Below, piece after piece: positions 7,286 through 15,066 of a stretch of 32,372 nucleotides of DNA (its first letter is position 1; every line of letters begins with the position of its first letter). Source of the DNA: Bacillota bacterium (GTDB lineage Bacteria > Bacillota > Clostridia > Peptostreptococcales > Anaerovoracaceae); the NCBI GenBank assembly GCA_029266295.1, contig JAQSXD010000002.1, forward strand, positions 1 through 32,372, given 5' to 3'. The notes under the pieces were generated by a model. That model was not told the DNA's origin, did not search any database, and worked only from the letters and a program-made list of their open reading frames with translations. A program made the translations under genes and the position numbers.

Positions 7286-8266
7286 ATGATGCGGATTAAG
7301 CGGAACAGAACCCTGAAGGATTTCATTGATATGGAGCAAATGGAGTTGCGTTTTTATTCGGAGGAGCACGTTACGCCACATGATGAGGCATACCGCTGGT
7401 ATCTTGCAAATCCAAACACGGATATGGCGATTGAAGATGGCGAAAAGATCATTGCATTTTCAGATATCCTTCCTTTGAAAAATCAGGTGTATGAACGAAT
7501 CCTGGATGGCAGTTTTAACGATAAATATCTGACCGGTGATGATATGATAAACATCGAGAAATTGAACGAAGGCGAGCATTGCAATCTCCTACTTTCCTGC
7601 GTGGTAGTCCATGAGGACTATAGAAAAACCGAAGCCTTGAAGCTGCTGCTAGATCATCATCTGGGTTACTACCGGGAAGCGGCTGCAAAGGATGTGCACA
7701 TTGATTGGGTTTTGACCAGCAATGTCACGGAGGACGGCGAAGGATTCTCTGAGCGCATGGGATTTGAACGGATCGGTAAATCAAGTCACGGCAGCACGCT
7801 TTATCGCATCCGATTTTCTGACTTTGATCAAAGGGTAAAATTGATGAAATCCAGGTTGGAAGAACTCTTGCTTGGAAAAGAACAGGACTTACTGTCTCAC
7901 GAGTTATGTAGGGAACGAAGCAAGCTTGAAAGGCTGCTGTCTGATGATTTCTTAGAGTACGGAACGTCTGGAACGGTTTACAGCAAAAGAGACACGATTG
8001 ACGCTTTGTGCGCAATGAAGAAAAGAGATATTGAAATTCATGAGTTTGAGGTTGATTCATTGGGACCTTATGCAGCTGTGGCCCATTACACCGCTTTTGA
8101 AAAGAAGGAGAAAGAAAGAGCTTGCTGTACCTTAAGAACTTCCATCTGGCGTTTGGAGGAAGGGGAATGGAAGCTGCTGTTTCATCAGGGCACTTGCTGT
8201 AATGAGGAATCAATTACAAGGGGCAAAGAAGAGCGTTTAGGGGGATTAGAATGTATAAAATATTGA
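7286..8266 (+). CDS. GNAT acetyltransferase fused to a DUF4440 (SnoaL-like) domain
   Basis: A 326-residue two-domain protein. Residues about 1-175 look like a GNAT N-acetyltransferase: CNLLLSCVVVHEDYRKTEALKLLLDHHL is the beta4/acetyl-CoA-binding region, and TEDGEGFSERMGFERIGKS the C-terminal strand. Residues about 195-310 match DUF4440: ELCRERSKLERLLSDDFLEYGTSGTVYSKRDTIDAL and then RTSIWRLEEGEWKLLFHQGT. GAGAGG lies 5 bases before the ATG. The 3' end overlaps the response-regulator start by 16 bases, so the gene is very likely cotranscribed with the BceRS/AB-like module. An antibiotic- or peptide-modifying role beside an efflux/detoxification system is possible but only inferred from context. 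The acyl acceptor is unknown. Confidence 0.75.
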   Translation: MMRIKRNRTLKDFIDMEQMELRFYSEEHVTPHDEAYRWYLANPNTDMAIEDGEKIIAFSDILPLKNQVYERILDGSFNDKYLTGDDMINIEKLNEGEHCNLLLSCVVVHEDYRKTEALKLLLDHHLGYYREAAAKDVHIDWVLTSNVTEDGEGFSERMGFERIGKSSHGSTLYRIRFSDFDQRVKLMKSRLEELLLGKEQDLLSHELCRERSKLERLLSDDFLEYGTSGTVYSKRDTIDALCAMKKRDIEIHEFEVDSLGPYAAVAHYTAFEKKEKERACCTLRTSIWRLEEGEWKLLFHQGTCCNEESITRGKEERLGGLECIKY

Positions 8267-8925
8267 TTGTAGAAGATGACCGTACGATCGCAGAGATTTT
8301 GGATGAGCATCTTAGAAAATGGGGCTATGAGACATCTGCTGTGGAGGATTTCAGTGAGGTTTTATCGACTTATGTCAGGTTTGAGCCCCAGCTGGTCTTG
8401 CTTGATATCAATCTGCCTTACTACGACGGATTTTACTGGTGTTCCAAAATTCGGGAATTATCGGATGTGCCGATTCTTTTTCTTTCATCGAGAGACAGTG
8501 ACGGTGATAAAATCAGAGCGATAACACAAGGCGGTGACGACTATATGGAAAAGCCTTTTTCGCTGGATCTTCTGACGGCAAAGATTTCCGCAATCTTAAG
8601 AAGGGCGTATTCTTCTTCGGATCGGACACTGAATATTCTGCAACATGGGGAGATGATTCTCAATCTGGAAAAGATGCAGGTATTATATGGTGATACATCT
8701 GTGGAACTCACAAGGAATGAAGGAAGGATTCTTTCACTATTGATGAAAAGCCAGGGAAATACAGTCTCAAGAGGGCGACTGATGCAATATCTTTGGGATG
8801 ACGAAAGTTTTGTAGATGAAAATACGCTAACGGTTAATGTCAACCGGCTGCGGAAGAAGCTGTCTGAAACAGGAATGGGCGAAACCATTAAGACACGAAA
8901 GGGTGAAGGGTACCAATTGATATGA
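8251..8925 (+). CDS. OmpR-family response regulator (BceR-like)
   Basis: A 224-residue two-component response regulator. The receiver domain (1-118) has the acidic pocket VEDD, phospho-acceptor Asp52 in LVLLDINLP, and the conserved lysine at about 101 in YMEKPF. The C-terminal winged helix (about 130-224) has the ELTRNEGRILSLLMKSQGNTVSRGRLMQYLW pattern and ends TRKGEGYQLI. Length and arrangement match regulators paired with BceS-type kinases. AGGGGG precedes the ATG. The gene overlaps the GNAT gene upstream and shares ATGA with the kinase downstream, pointing to translational coupling. Its likely target is the box at 9973-9986 before the ABC transporter. Confidence 0.9.
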   Translation: MYKILIVEDDRTIAEILDEHLRKWGYETSAVEDFSEVLSTYVRFEPQLVLLDINLPYYDGFYWCSKIRELSDVPILFLSSRDSDGDKIRAITQGGDDYMEKPFSLDLLTAKISAILRRAYSSSDRTLNILQHGEMILNLEKMQVLYGDTSVELTRNEGRILSLLMKSQGNTVSRGRLMQYLWDDESFVDENTLTVNVNRLRKKLSETGMGETIKTRKGEGYQLI

Positions 8926-9986
8926 CGACAATCAAAGGAAAAGGGGACTCGCCGCTTATGATCTTAATCAATTATTTTAAAGAAAGATGGCTTTACTATT
9001 TGTTTCTGACTTTCTTTTTTCTTTTTTCTTTTTTTGTCTATCGTTTTGATCGCAGATTCTATATGACGGAGTCCAATGCTATTTATATTCTGGCGGGGTG
9101 GGTTCTGCTTCTTGTCTTGTTTTTTGCAGTTGATATGCTAATGCTTCACGCAAGCGAGGAAAAGTTTCGTACCTATTGCAATCAAACTCCCGATGCAGAT
9201 CCGGAGGAGATCTTCTTTCGTCCGGGAGACAGAAATAAAGCAGAATTGGTGAGAAATGCGTCGATTGAATACAGGACATATAAAGTGGAATCAGATGCAA
9301 GAGCAGCAGAAGAGATGGCGTTTATCACAAAATGGCTTCACGATGTAAAGGTGCCTATCGCGGCGGCCAAGTTGATATTGGAACGCCATGAAGAAAAATT
9401 GCCCCGGGATTTTCAGCGAAATATGGACAGGGAGCTCTTTGCACTGGAAGAGTCTGTGATGAGAGTTTTCTACGAGATGAAAAGCAATCGGTTCTCCGAG
9501 GATTATAAAATCGTAAGAACAGGAACGAAAAAACTCATTTCCATGGCCCTTAAGTCCTATTCCAGTTTCTTTCAATATAAACAACTGTCCCTGTCGGTGG
9601 AAGGTGAGGATTATACGGTTCTTACCGATGAGAAATGGAGTACCTATATTCTTTCGCAGCTCATTTCCAATGCTGTGAAGTATTCTCCAGAAGGCGGGTC
9701 CGTTGTTATCAGTACGGTGAAAAAACAGGGGGAAGTCTTTCTTTCTGTCAAAAACTCAGGAAAGGGGATTTCAGAAGAGGATCTCGGGCAAATCTTCAAA
9801 AAAGGTTATACTTCCGCTGAGGCGAGAAGCGGCGCAAAAGCGACCGGTTACGGTCTCTATCTTTCTGCTAAGCTCAGCGGGCTTTTAGGTCATTCTTTGA
9901 AAGCAGAATCAAAATACGGTGAATATGCTATGTTTCATCTGATCTTTCCGGAGATCGATTCATCACTTGACATGACAAAAATGTAA
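8922..9986 (+). CDS. Intramembrane-sensing histidine kinase (BceS-like)
   Basis: A 354-residue membrane histidine kinase. Two hydrophobic helices (about 25-41 and 53-75) are separated by only about a dozen residues, so there is no extracellular sensor. This is the hallmark of BceS-type kinases, which sense through their partner transporter. The phospho-acceptor is probably His140 in KWLHDVKVPIAAAKL. The ATPase domain shows an N-box SQLISNAVKYSPEG (Asn250) and G-boxes SGKGISEEDLGQIFKKGYTS and ATGYGLYLS. The gene overlaps the response regulator as ATGA. Its last codons form part of the predicted BceR box for the ABC genes. The expected trigger is a cell-wall-active peptide, by family analogy. 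Confidence 0.88.
   Translation: MTTIKGKGDSPLMILINYFKERWLYYLFLTFFFLFSFFVYRFDRRFYMTESNAIYILAGWVLLLVLFFAVDMLMLHASEEKFRTYCNQTPDADPEEIFFRPGDRNKAELVRNASIEYRTYKVESDARAAEEMAFITKWLHDVKVPIAAAKLILERHEEKLPRDFQRNMDRELFALEESVMRVFYEMKSNRFSEDYKIVRTGTKKLISMALKSYSSFFQYKQLSLSVEGEDYTVLTDEKWSTYILSQLISNAVKYSPEGGSVVISTVKKQGEVFLSVKNSGKGISEEDLGQIFKKGYTSAEARSGAKATGYGLYLSAKLSGLLGHSLKAESKYGEYAMFHLIFPEIDSSLDMTKM
9973..9986 (+). promoter_or_regulatory. BceR-type binding box upstream of the ABC transporter
   Basis: TGACA-AAAA-TGTAA fits the published BceR-like consensus TNACA-N4-TGTAA exactly. It lies 100 bases before the ATPase start and overlaps the kinase stop codon. A further TGTAA half-site occurs at 10003-10007. A -10-like TATAAA lies at 10039-10044, placing the box at a spacing suitable for activation. 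Confidence 0.65.
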
Positions 9987-10086
9987 GAAATCAAGATGGC
10001 AATGTAAGACCGTTCGATTTTGCTATGCGGTATTTCGATATAAAATGATAGAGAATTCGAATTCCAGAAAACAATGGAGGGGTAAC

Positions 10087-10845
10087 ATGCAGATTATAAA
10101 AGTGGAAAATATCAGCAAGGTATACGGTTCAAAAAAGAATTCCAATCATTATACCGCGCTGAAGAATATCAGCTTCGAGGTGAATCAGGGGGATTTTATC
10201 GGAGTAATGGGATCTTCCGGTTCCGGAAAGACTACGCTGCTCAACATTCTGGGCAGCCTGGACAAGCCTACAGGAGGAAGATTCCTTATGAACGGAAGCG
10301 AAGTGGGTGCTCTGAATCGGAATCAGCTGGCAAAACACAGAATGGAGAACATCGGATTTATCTTTCAGGACTACAATCTTCTAGAGACCATGACACTGAA
10401 AGAAAACATCATCCTTCCTCTAGCGCTTAGAGGAAAAGATATTGCCGCGATCGAGGCAAAGGTATCCTCACTGGCGGAGAATCTGGGAATCAGCCATGTA
10501 ATCGAAAAATATCCTTATGAAGTATCTGGAGGGGAGCAGCAGCGAGCAGCAGCCTGCCGTGCTTTGGTCAACGATCCAAAGGTAATTTTGGCAGATGAAC
10601 CCACCGGCAATCTTGATTCCAAGTCGGGAAAGGATTTGCTGAAACTGCTGACCCAGATTAACACAGAATTTGGGGCAACGATACTGATGGTGACCCATGA
10701 TGTTTTTGCTGCCAGCTATTGCCGTAAAATCCTATTTATCAGGGATGGGGAGATTTATAACGAGCTGTACGGGGGCAGCGACAGAAAGCAGTTCTTTGAT
10801 TCCATTATCAACGTGATGAGCATGCTGGGGGGAGGAGAAGGATGA
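10087..10845 (+). CDS. ABC transporter ATP-binding protein (BceA-like)
   Basis: A 252-residue ATPase of the MacB/BceA type. Walker A is GSSGSGKTT (about 42-50), the Q-loop lies in FIFQDYNLLETMT, the signature is VSGGEQQRAAACRAL, and Walker B is VILADEPTGNLDS, with the switch histidine in MVTHD. The start is ATG 10087 behind GGAGGGG. The ORF-track start at 10045 adds 14 residues with no ribosome binding site. It overlaps the permease start as ATGA, so the two are coupled. Together with the permease and the upstream kinase it forms a Bce-type sensing and detoxification complex in the membrane. Confidence 0.92.
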   Translation: MQIIKVENISKVYGSKKNSNHYTALKNISFEVNQGDFIGVMGSSGSGKTTLLNILGSLDKPTGGRFLMNGSEVGALNRNQLAKHRMENIGFIFQDYNLLETMTLKENIILPLALRGKDIAAIEAKVSSLAENLGISHVIEKYPYEVSGGEQQRAAACRALVNDPKVILADEPTGNLDSKSGKDLLKLLTQINTEFGATILMVTHDVFAASYCRKILFIRDGEIYNELYGGSDRKQFFDSIINVMSMLGGGEG

Positions 10846-12806
10846 ATTTATTTTCACTCGCAAGACGCAACATCCGGCTCAACGGAAAAAAATACAGCAT
10901 GTACTTATTTTCTATGGGCTTTAGCGTTTTTACCGTTTATACCTTTCTGGCACTGATGCGGAATGAAATCGTAAAGACCGCCTTCCGGTACGATGTAAGA
11001 TATCAATCGTTACTCAGCAGTTTTGCGGTCATCATTCTGGTCTTTGTCCTGTTTTTTCTCATTAGTTCCAACAACAGTTTTATCAGAGCCAGAAAGAAAG
11101 AACTTTCAACCTACGCGTTGTTCGGTATGCCAAACAGGAGGATCGGAGGTCTTCTGTTTCTTGAAACAGCCCTCGTGGGGCTTGGAATGCTTGTTACAGG
11201 GATAGGACTTGGAATCTTTTTTTCAAAACTGATGGCTATGATCCTGCTGGAAATGACCCTGGTGAACTTTGCCGGCAAGATTAACTTTTCCATAGATCCT
11301 GCAGCAGTCTATCAGACGGCGGCACTTTTTGGGGGAATCTTTTGTATTATGGGCCTTTCCGGATGGAGGGTTGTTTCAAGGTTTGAACTGGTGGATCTTT
11401 TTAAAGCCGATAAAGTTTCTGAGAAGAAGAGCAAAGGCTCCACGGCGGTTCTCATTCTGTCTATTCTGCTGATGGGCGCAGGGTACTTCATTGCGGTTAA
11501 CAAAGATCCCTATGTAGTGGTTGTGGGCTCAATACCAATTCTGATTCTTGTGATTCTGGGAACCTACCTTTTCTTCTGGGGTGGACTTCCTAAGGTTTTA
11601 GGAATGGTCAAGAGGAAGAAAGAGCTCTACTACAAAGGGGCGAACCTGATCTCCGTTTCCGCTGTATCACACCGAATGAGATCCGTTGCATCGGTTATGG
11701 CTACCATTGCAGTGCTTTCAGCCGTAGCGGTAACGGCTGTGGCTACCGGATTCACACTCTATGCAAATGCGGAACGAAATACCTATAGCAATGTGGGTTT
11801 TGATTTGACCTTCAAAAGCGGAGATGAAACGGTTCAGGCGAACGTCTCGGAAGTGCTGCGAAAGAACGGTGTCAAGGTGCTTGTGGATGAGGAACTGCCT
11901 CTTTATGAGACGGACACCCCAACGACTTCCATTGAAATGGATGGTATGCCGCTGCTTACGCCGGGAAACCCGGTCAGGGTTTATTCGGAAAGCGACTTTA
12001 GCAAACTGGTTTCGCTATCAAAAACGGAAATGGAAACAGCCAGTGTTGCGCCCGGTGAAGCACTCTTTCTATTTCCTTACTCACCGGATCGTATTGAACA
12101 AGCCATGCTTGGCCAGAAACTCGATATGAGCGGCTTTGTGGCCCAAATTGCAGATGTTGGGCGCTCAAATATTTCTGGTTTCGGGATGCTGAATACATTG
12201 GTACTGAATGATGGCGACTTTGCAAAACTCTTGACCGAGGGAAAATTATCACCTTCTTTCGTGGATGGTGAAGCAATTCACGCAGCAGTCTATAATTATG
12301 AAGGGGCTCTGAAAAACAGGCAGCTGAATGAGGAACTGAAAGCTGTGCTGGAAGGCCGCGGTGTCAAATACAGCACAGCGTACGGCTTGTATAACGAATC
12401 CATGGAGACGTTTGGATTGATCTGCTTTATCGGATTCTTTATGAGTGGGGTATTTATTCTGATGACTGCAAGTCTTCTTTACTTCAAGCAAATCATGGCG
12501 GCAGAAGAGGAACGGCATCAGTACCGGACGCTCAGGAGAATCGGACTTGATGGCAGGACGGAGCGGCAGGTGGTGCGGCGAAGGCTTTTGCCAGTGTTCT
12601 TTATCCCTCTTGCGATGGGAATCCTCCACAGTGTGTTTGCCATGAAAACGGCGGATACGGTTGTGTTTTCTCATATGATTCCGGCAACCAATTCTTACCT
12701 TTATGTTCTGGGCTTTTCGGCGATTATGTACGGAGTCTATGGACTGGTATACGCAATCTTTTATTGGATTACGAAATCTCAATACAGTAGGATTGTCCGA
12801 AGCTGA
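10842..12806 (+). CDS. ABC transporter permease with large extracellular domain (BceB-like)
   Basis: A 654-residue FtsX-type permease. Helices cluster at the N-terminus (about 15-320). A hydrophilic stretch of roughly 200 residues (about 310-515) follows, then the last three helices. This 10-helix plan with one big extracellular domain before helix 8 is characteristic of BceB-type permeases, which recognise peptide antibiotics or their lipid II-type targets. The gene starts in the ATGA overlap with the ATPase, behind a purine-rich GGAGGAGAAGG. It is the last gene of the five-gene unit and is followed by a strong terminator. The specific antibiotic cannot be deduced. Confidence 0.88.
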   Translation: MNLFSLARRNIRLNGKKYSMYLFSMGFSVFTVYTFLALMRNEIVKTAFRYDVRYQSLLSSFAVIILVFVLFFLISSNNSFIRARKKELSTYALFGMPNRRIGGLLFLETALVGLGMLVTGIGLGIFFSKLMAMILLEMTLVNFAGKINFSIDPAAVYQTAALFGGIFCIMGLSGWRVVSRFELVDLFKADKVSEKKSKGSTAVLILSILLMGAGYFIAVNKDPYVVVVGSIPILILVILGTYLFFWGGLPKVLGMVKRKKELYYKGANLISVSAVSHRMRSVASVMATIAVLSAVAVTAVATGFTLYANAERNTYSNVGFDLTFKSGDETVQANVSEVLRKNGVKVLVDEELPLYETDTPTTSIEMDGMPLLTPGNPVRVYSESDFSKLVSLSKTEMETASVAPGEALFLFPYSPDRIEQAMLGQKLDMSGFVAQIADVGRSNISGFGMLNTLVLNDGDFAKLLTEGKLSPSFVDGEAIHAAVYNYEGALKNRQLNEELKAVLEGRGVKYSTAYGLYNESMETFGLICFIGFFMSGVFILMTASLLYFKQIMAAEEERHQYRTLRRIGLDGRTERQVVRRRLLPVFFIPLAMGILHSVFAMKTADTVVFSHMIPATNSYLYVLGFSAIMYGVYGLVYAIFYWITKSQYSRIVRS

Positions 12807-12854
12807 CCCAAACAAAGTGCAGCTGAACAAATTCCCTGTCGAATCGTGAAGAGC

Positions 12855-12898
12855 AAAGATTCCCTGGCGAATGCAACGCCATGGGAATCTTTATTTTG
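12855..12898 (+). terminator. Intrinsic terminator after the ABC permease
   Basis: AAAGATTCCC (12855-12864) pairs with GGGAATCTTT (12883-12892), and an inner TGGCG/CGCCA stem extends it across one bulged T. TTTATTTT follows. It lies about 50 bases after the permease stop and may also serve the convergent LysM gene. Confidence 0.85.
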
Positions 12899-12930
12899 CT
12901 TCACCTTATAAATTTCTTCATTTCTGGTGT

Positions 12931-13269
12931 TTAATATCCCAGATAAATCAGATAGATCACCTGACCAGGCCAGATGACGTTTGGATTTTTAATCTGCGGA
13001 TTCTGGGAAACCACTTTTTGGTAATCCAGTTTAAATCGATTGGCGATGCCATAAATAGAATCATCCGGCTGGACCACATATTCGATGTATCCTTCCGCCG
13101 GAAGGGCAATTATGTCATGACCCGGAATCTCTAATGTCATTCCGGGATAAACGGGGACGGAATACAGTACGGGATTTGCTTTCATCATTTCGTTTTCGGA
13201 AATGCCGAAGCGGGAAGCGATGGTATCGATTGTTTCCCAAGTTTCCCATGGCTGTACGATGTACTTCAT
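12931..13269 (-). CDS. Small protein with two LysM domains
   Basis: A 112-residue protein made almost wholly of two LysM repeats, which bind peptidoglycan or other GlcNAc polymers. The first is YIVQPWETWETIDTIASRFGISENEMMKANP to LEIPG (about 3-50), and the second YVVQPDDSIYGIANRFKLDYQKVVSQNP to VIYLI (about 63-110). No signal peptide or catalytic domain is visible. AAGGAG lies about 10 bases before the ATG, inside the end of an upstream small ORF whose TAA shares an A with the ATG (TAATG). Leaderless LysM proteins in spore-formers are often spore-coat or cortex proteins, but the location is inferred. Confidence 0.85.
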   Translation of the reverse strand: MKYIVQPWETWETIDTIASRFGISENEMMKANPVLYSVPVYPGMTLEIPGHDIIALPAEGYIEYVVQPDDSIYGIANRFKLDYQKVVSQNPQIKNPNVIWPGQVIYLIYLGY

Positions 13270-13460
13270 TAATGACCAACTCCTTTTCGTATGCCGCCCA
13301 ACCCGCTTAGCAGATTGGTGACGGACGCATGCGAAGAAATCACGAATCGCTGGATGGAGTAGATTCCTTCTGATATTGTATAATATTCAGCCCACAGAAA
13401 TCCGTCTCTGCCAATCTCTGTTTTCTTTTGAAGAAGTATAAAATTTTCATCATTTTTCAT
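13269..13460 (-). CDS. Small hypothetical protein coupled to the LysM gene
   Basis: A 63-residue frame that I do not assign to a family. It starts MKNDENFILLQKKTEIGRDG, continues with an aromatic-rich WAEYYTISEGIYSIQRF, and ends LLSGLGGIRKGVGH. Its TAA overlaps the LysM ATG by one base, and the LysM ribosome binding site lies within it, which suggests a real coupled gene. No signal peptide or membrane helix is evident. Its own ribosome binding site is poor (only A-rich sequence before ATG), so it may be weakly translated. It diverges from the PAP2 gene. Confidence 0.5.
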   Translation of the reverse strand: MKNDENFILLQKKTEIGRDGFLWAEYYTISEGIYSIQRFVISSHASVTNLLSGLGGIRKGVGH

Positions 13461-13481
13461 GTACTTTTAACGTAGTTTTAA

Positions 13482-13490
13482 TGGTATAAT
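13482..13490 (+). promoter_or_regulatory. Extended -10 promoter for the PAP2 gene
   Basis: TGGTATAAT gives a TG-N-TATAAT extended -10 about 55 bases before the PAP2 ATG. The -35 hexamer is weak. A second TATAAT lies at 13503-13508. Confidence 0.5.
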
Positions 13491-13542
13491 ATTTCAATGT
13501 GTTATAATAGAGAAAAATAAACTTTGCAAAAGGAGGCAATAG

Positions 13543-14106
13543 ATGGCGAAAGCGCTTCGATATATACTTCAGGGAGATGAGACGATCTTTCATTTTATAA
13601 ACAGCAGGGTAAAATGCAGAATTCTGGATGTTCTTATGCCTTTGGTCACCCATTTGGGCAGTGCCTGTTTTACGATAGTTTTTGCACTCGCAGCACTTTA
13701 CACGTATTGGAAGACAGACCGCATCATTGCAGTTTATACCGCGACTTCTCTGGCATCGAGCCATGTTATCATACATTTTATTAAAAAGGCTGTAGACAGA
13801 CCAAGGCCGAACATAACGCTTAGCAATGTACATACGTTCAATATACCGCTGTATAATTATTCCTTCCCGTCAGGTCATACGACAGCAGCATTTTCTGTGG
13901 CTGTTTCTGCGGCTTTTCTTCTGCCAGCATTTGCGACCCTTGCGATTATATTAGCGGCTTTAGTGGGATTTTCAAGAATCTATTTGGGCGTTCACTATCC
14001 TACGGATGTGATCATCGGCGCCTTTATTGGAAGCATCACCGCGATGTTTGTAAAATCAATTCTGGACTATTACTTTTATACTGGTTCCTCGATCATTATT
14101 ACATAG
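13543..14106 (+). CDS. PAP2-family membrane phosphatase
   Basis: A 187-residue integral membrane phosphatase of the PAP2 superfamily, which acts on phosphatidic acid or on undecaprenyl and other isoprenoid pyrophosphates. All three phosphatase signatures are present: KKAVDRPRP (about 86-94), SFPSGHTTA (about 107-115) and SRIYLGVHYPTD (about 147-158), giving the two catalytic histidines and the aspartate. About five to six membrane helices surround them, the usual plan for a BcrC/PgpB-like enzyme. AGGAGG lies 6 bases before the ATG. The Bce-like module nearby makes a BcrC-type undecaprenyl-pyrophosphatase role attractive, but family members differ in substrate. A bidirectional terminator follows. 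Confidence 0.85.
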   Translation: MAKALRYILQGDETIFHFINSRVKCRILDVLMPLVTHLGSACFTIVFALAALYTYWKTDRIIAVYTATSLASSHVIIHFIKKAVDRPRPNITLSNVHTFNIPLYNYSFPSGHTTAAFSVAVSAAFLLPAFATLAIILAALVGFSRIYLGVHYPTDVIIGAFIGSITAMFVKSILDYYFYTGSSIIIT

Positions 14107-14156
14107 TATCTTTCGGTTCGTGGTAAAATAATACGGTGTTGATCCCAATAAAAAAG

Positions 14157-14177
14157 ACGCATGGAAATGCGTTTTTT
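14157..14177. terminator. Bidirectional terminator between PAP2 and HAD genes
   Basis: ACGCAT-GGAA-ATGCGT forms a perfect 6-bp stem with a tetraloop. A T-run follows on the plus strand, and an A-run precedes it (TTTTTT on the minus strand). It lies between convergent genes. Confidence 0.8.
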
Positions 14178-14256
14178 GCTTTTGTTGCCATATTATTTCC
14201 ATTGGTCTGTCACAAAAAACTGGTCTGTAGCTTCATATGCACTACAATGCGATAAG

Positions 14257-14850
14257 CTACAGTGCGATTTTGAAATCCAGTACGTTTCTTTGTGCTCTGA
14301 TTTCCACAATGGTTTTAATCTGAAACCAATTCTTTACACGTGTTACGTTATGGGGCAGTTTGCCGTTGTTATAGCTGCAGTCGATGAGAAGAACATCAAA
14401 GCCGGCTTTGGCAAGCTGAAGTGCGTTAGAATAGTTGTCCTCAATAAATAGGTCTGATTGCAGCTCCCTGGCCTTATCGACTTTATAGTGACTTCCCAGC
14501 AGAGAAATGGTATCCAATGGCATTTGATGTTCGGCAAGCCATTCCAGGCTGACCGTTCTCATCTCTTCCTCTCTTGCGGTCACAAAATGGATATTGTGCT
14601 CCTGATAAAGCTTTTTAAGAACTTCGCTTGCACCAAATCTGGCTTCCGCTTCCCTGTGAAGCAATTTGCCATAAAGGCCATAGAATTCGTTATAGTCATC
14701 TTCTGCAATGTCCAAGACTCTGTGGATTTCATATACACTTACATCCTCAGGTGCTACCTGCTTTCCGAAGTATCTGTTTGCCCTGTTCAGCCAGTAAAAC
14801 GGTTCGGTTACCGTTCCATCAATATCAATACATAAATTTAATTTCTGCAT
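14257..14850 (-). CDS. HAD-superfamily 5'-nucleotidase-like hydrolase
   Basis: A 197-residue HAD phosphatase. The N-terminal nucleophile motif is CIDIDGTVT (Asp8/Asp10). Motif II is the HFVTAREE segment near residue 90, and DLFIEDNYSNA near 133-143 supplies the acidic motif III/IV, with a lysine in the HYKVDKAREL region. The small helical cap between motifs I and II resembles the 5'(3')-deoxyribonucleotidase / YqfW-like branch. AGGAGG lies 7 bases before the ATG. The cap sequence is not diagnostic of a substrate, so a dephosphorylating role on nucleotides is a family-level guess. The gene shares a bidirectional terminator with PAP2. Confidence 0.8.
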   Translation of the reverse strand: MQKLNLCIDIDGTVTEPFYWLNRANRYFGKQVAPEDVSVYEIHRVLDIAEDDYNEFYGLYGKLLHREAEARFGASEVLKKLYQEHNIHFVTAREEEMRTVSLEWLAEHQMPLDTISLLGSHYKVDKARELQSDLFIEDNYSNALQLAKAGFDVLLIDCSYNNGKLPHNVTRVKNWFQIKTIVEIRAQRNVLDFKIAL

Positions 14851-14965
14851 TCCTTTTCCTCCTTTTTTTCGTTTTTACTTTTCATTTCTTTTCCATTATA
14901 TCGTGCTTCTATTAAGAATGAATGAGGTCAATGTAAAGATATTGTTAAAAAATATAAAAAAAATA

Positions 14966-14994
14966 TTGACTAATATAGTGATGTATGGTATATA
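14966..14994 (+). promoter_or_regulatory. Sigma-A promoter of the Hsp20 gene
   Basis: TTGACT (14966-14971), a 17-base spacer and TATATA (14989-14994) precede the CIRCE element directly. The expected transcription start therefore falls inside the operator. The region upstream (14851-14965) is AT-rich and shows nothing else. Confidence 0.7.
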
Positions 14995-14998
14995 AAAA

Positions 14999-15025
14999 TT
15001 AGCACTCGTGTGTACAGAGTGCTAA
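14999..15025. promoter_or_regulatory. CIRCE element (HrcA operator)
   Basis: TTAGCACTC-N9-GAGTGCTAA matches the CIRCE consensus with no mismatch. It lies between the -10 hexamer and the Hsp20 ribosome binding site, where HrcA would block transcription until heat or misfolding releases it. Confidence 0.95.
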
Positions 15026-15066
15026 TACGATATCAAAACATACAAAATCGAAAGGAGTTGTTAATC

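Noticed and set aside
7725-8213. 162-residue minus-strand ORF
   Set aside because: Antisense shadow of the GNAT-DUF4440 gene, with low-complexity composition and no family pattern.
6541-8266. TetR gene as first gene of the GNAT/Bce-like operon
   Set aside because: A gap of about 160 bases with no coupling separates them, and the five-gene unit appears to start at 7286; joint transcription cannot be excluded but is not supported.
12249-12830. 193-residue minus-strand ORF
   Set aside because: It lies fully antisense to the BceB-like permease, is rich in His/Arg/Ser without a domain, and has no plausible promoter or start signal.
15010-15066. Long N-terminus of the Hsp20 ORF
   Set aside because: The extension overlaps the CIRCE element; AAAGGAG supports ATG 15067.
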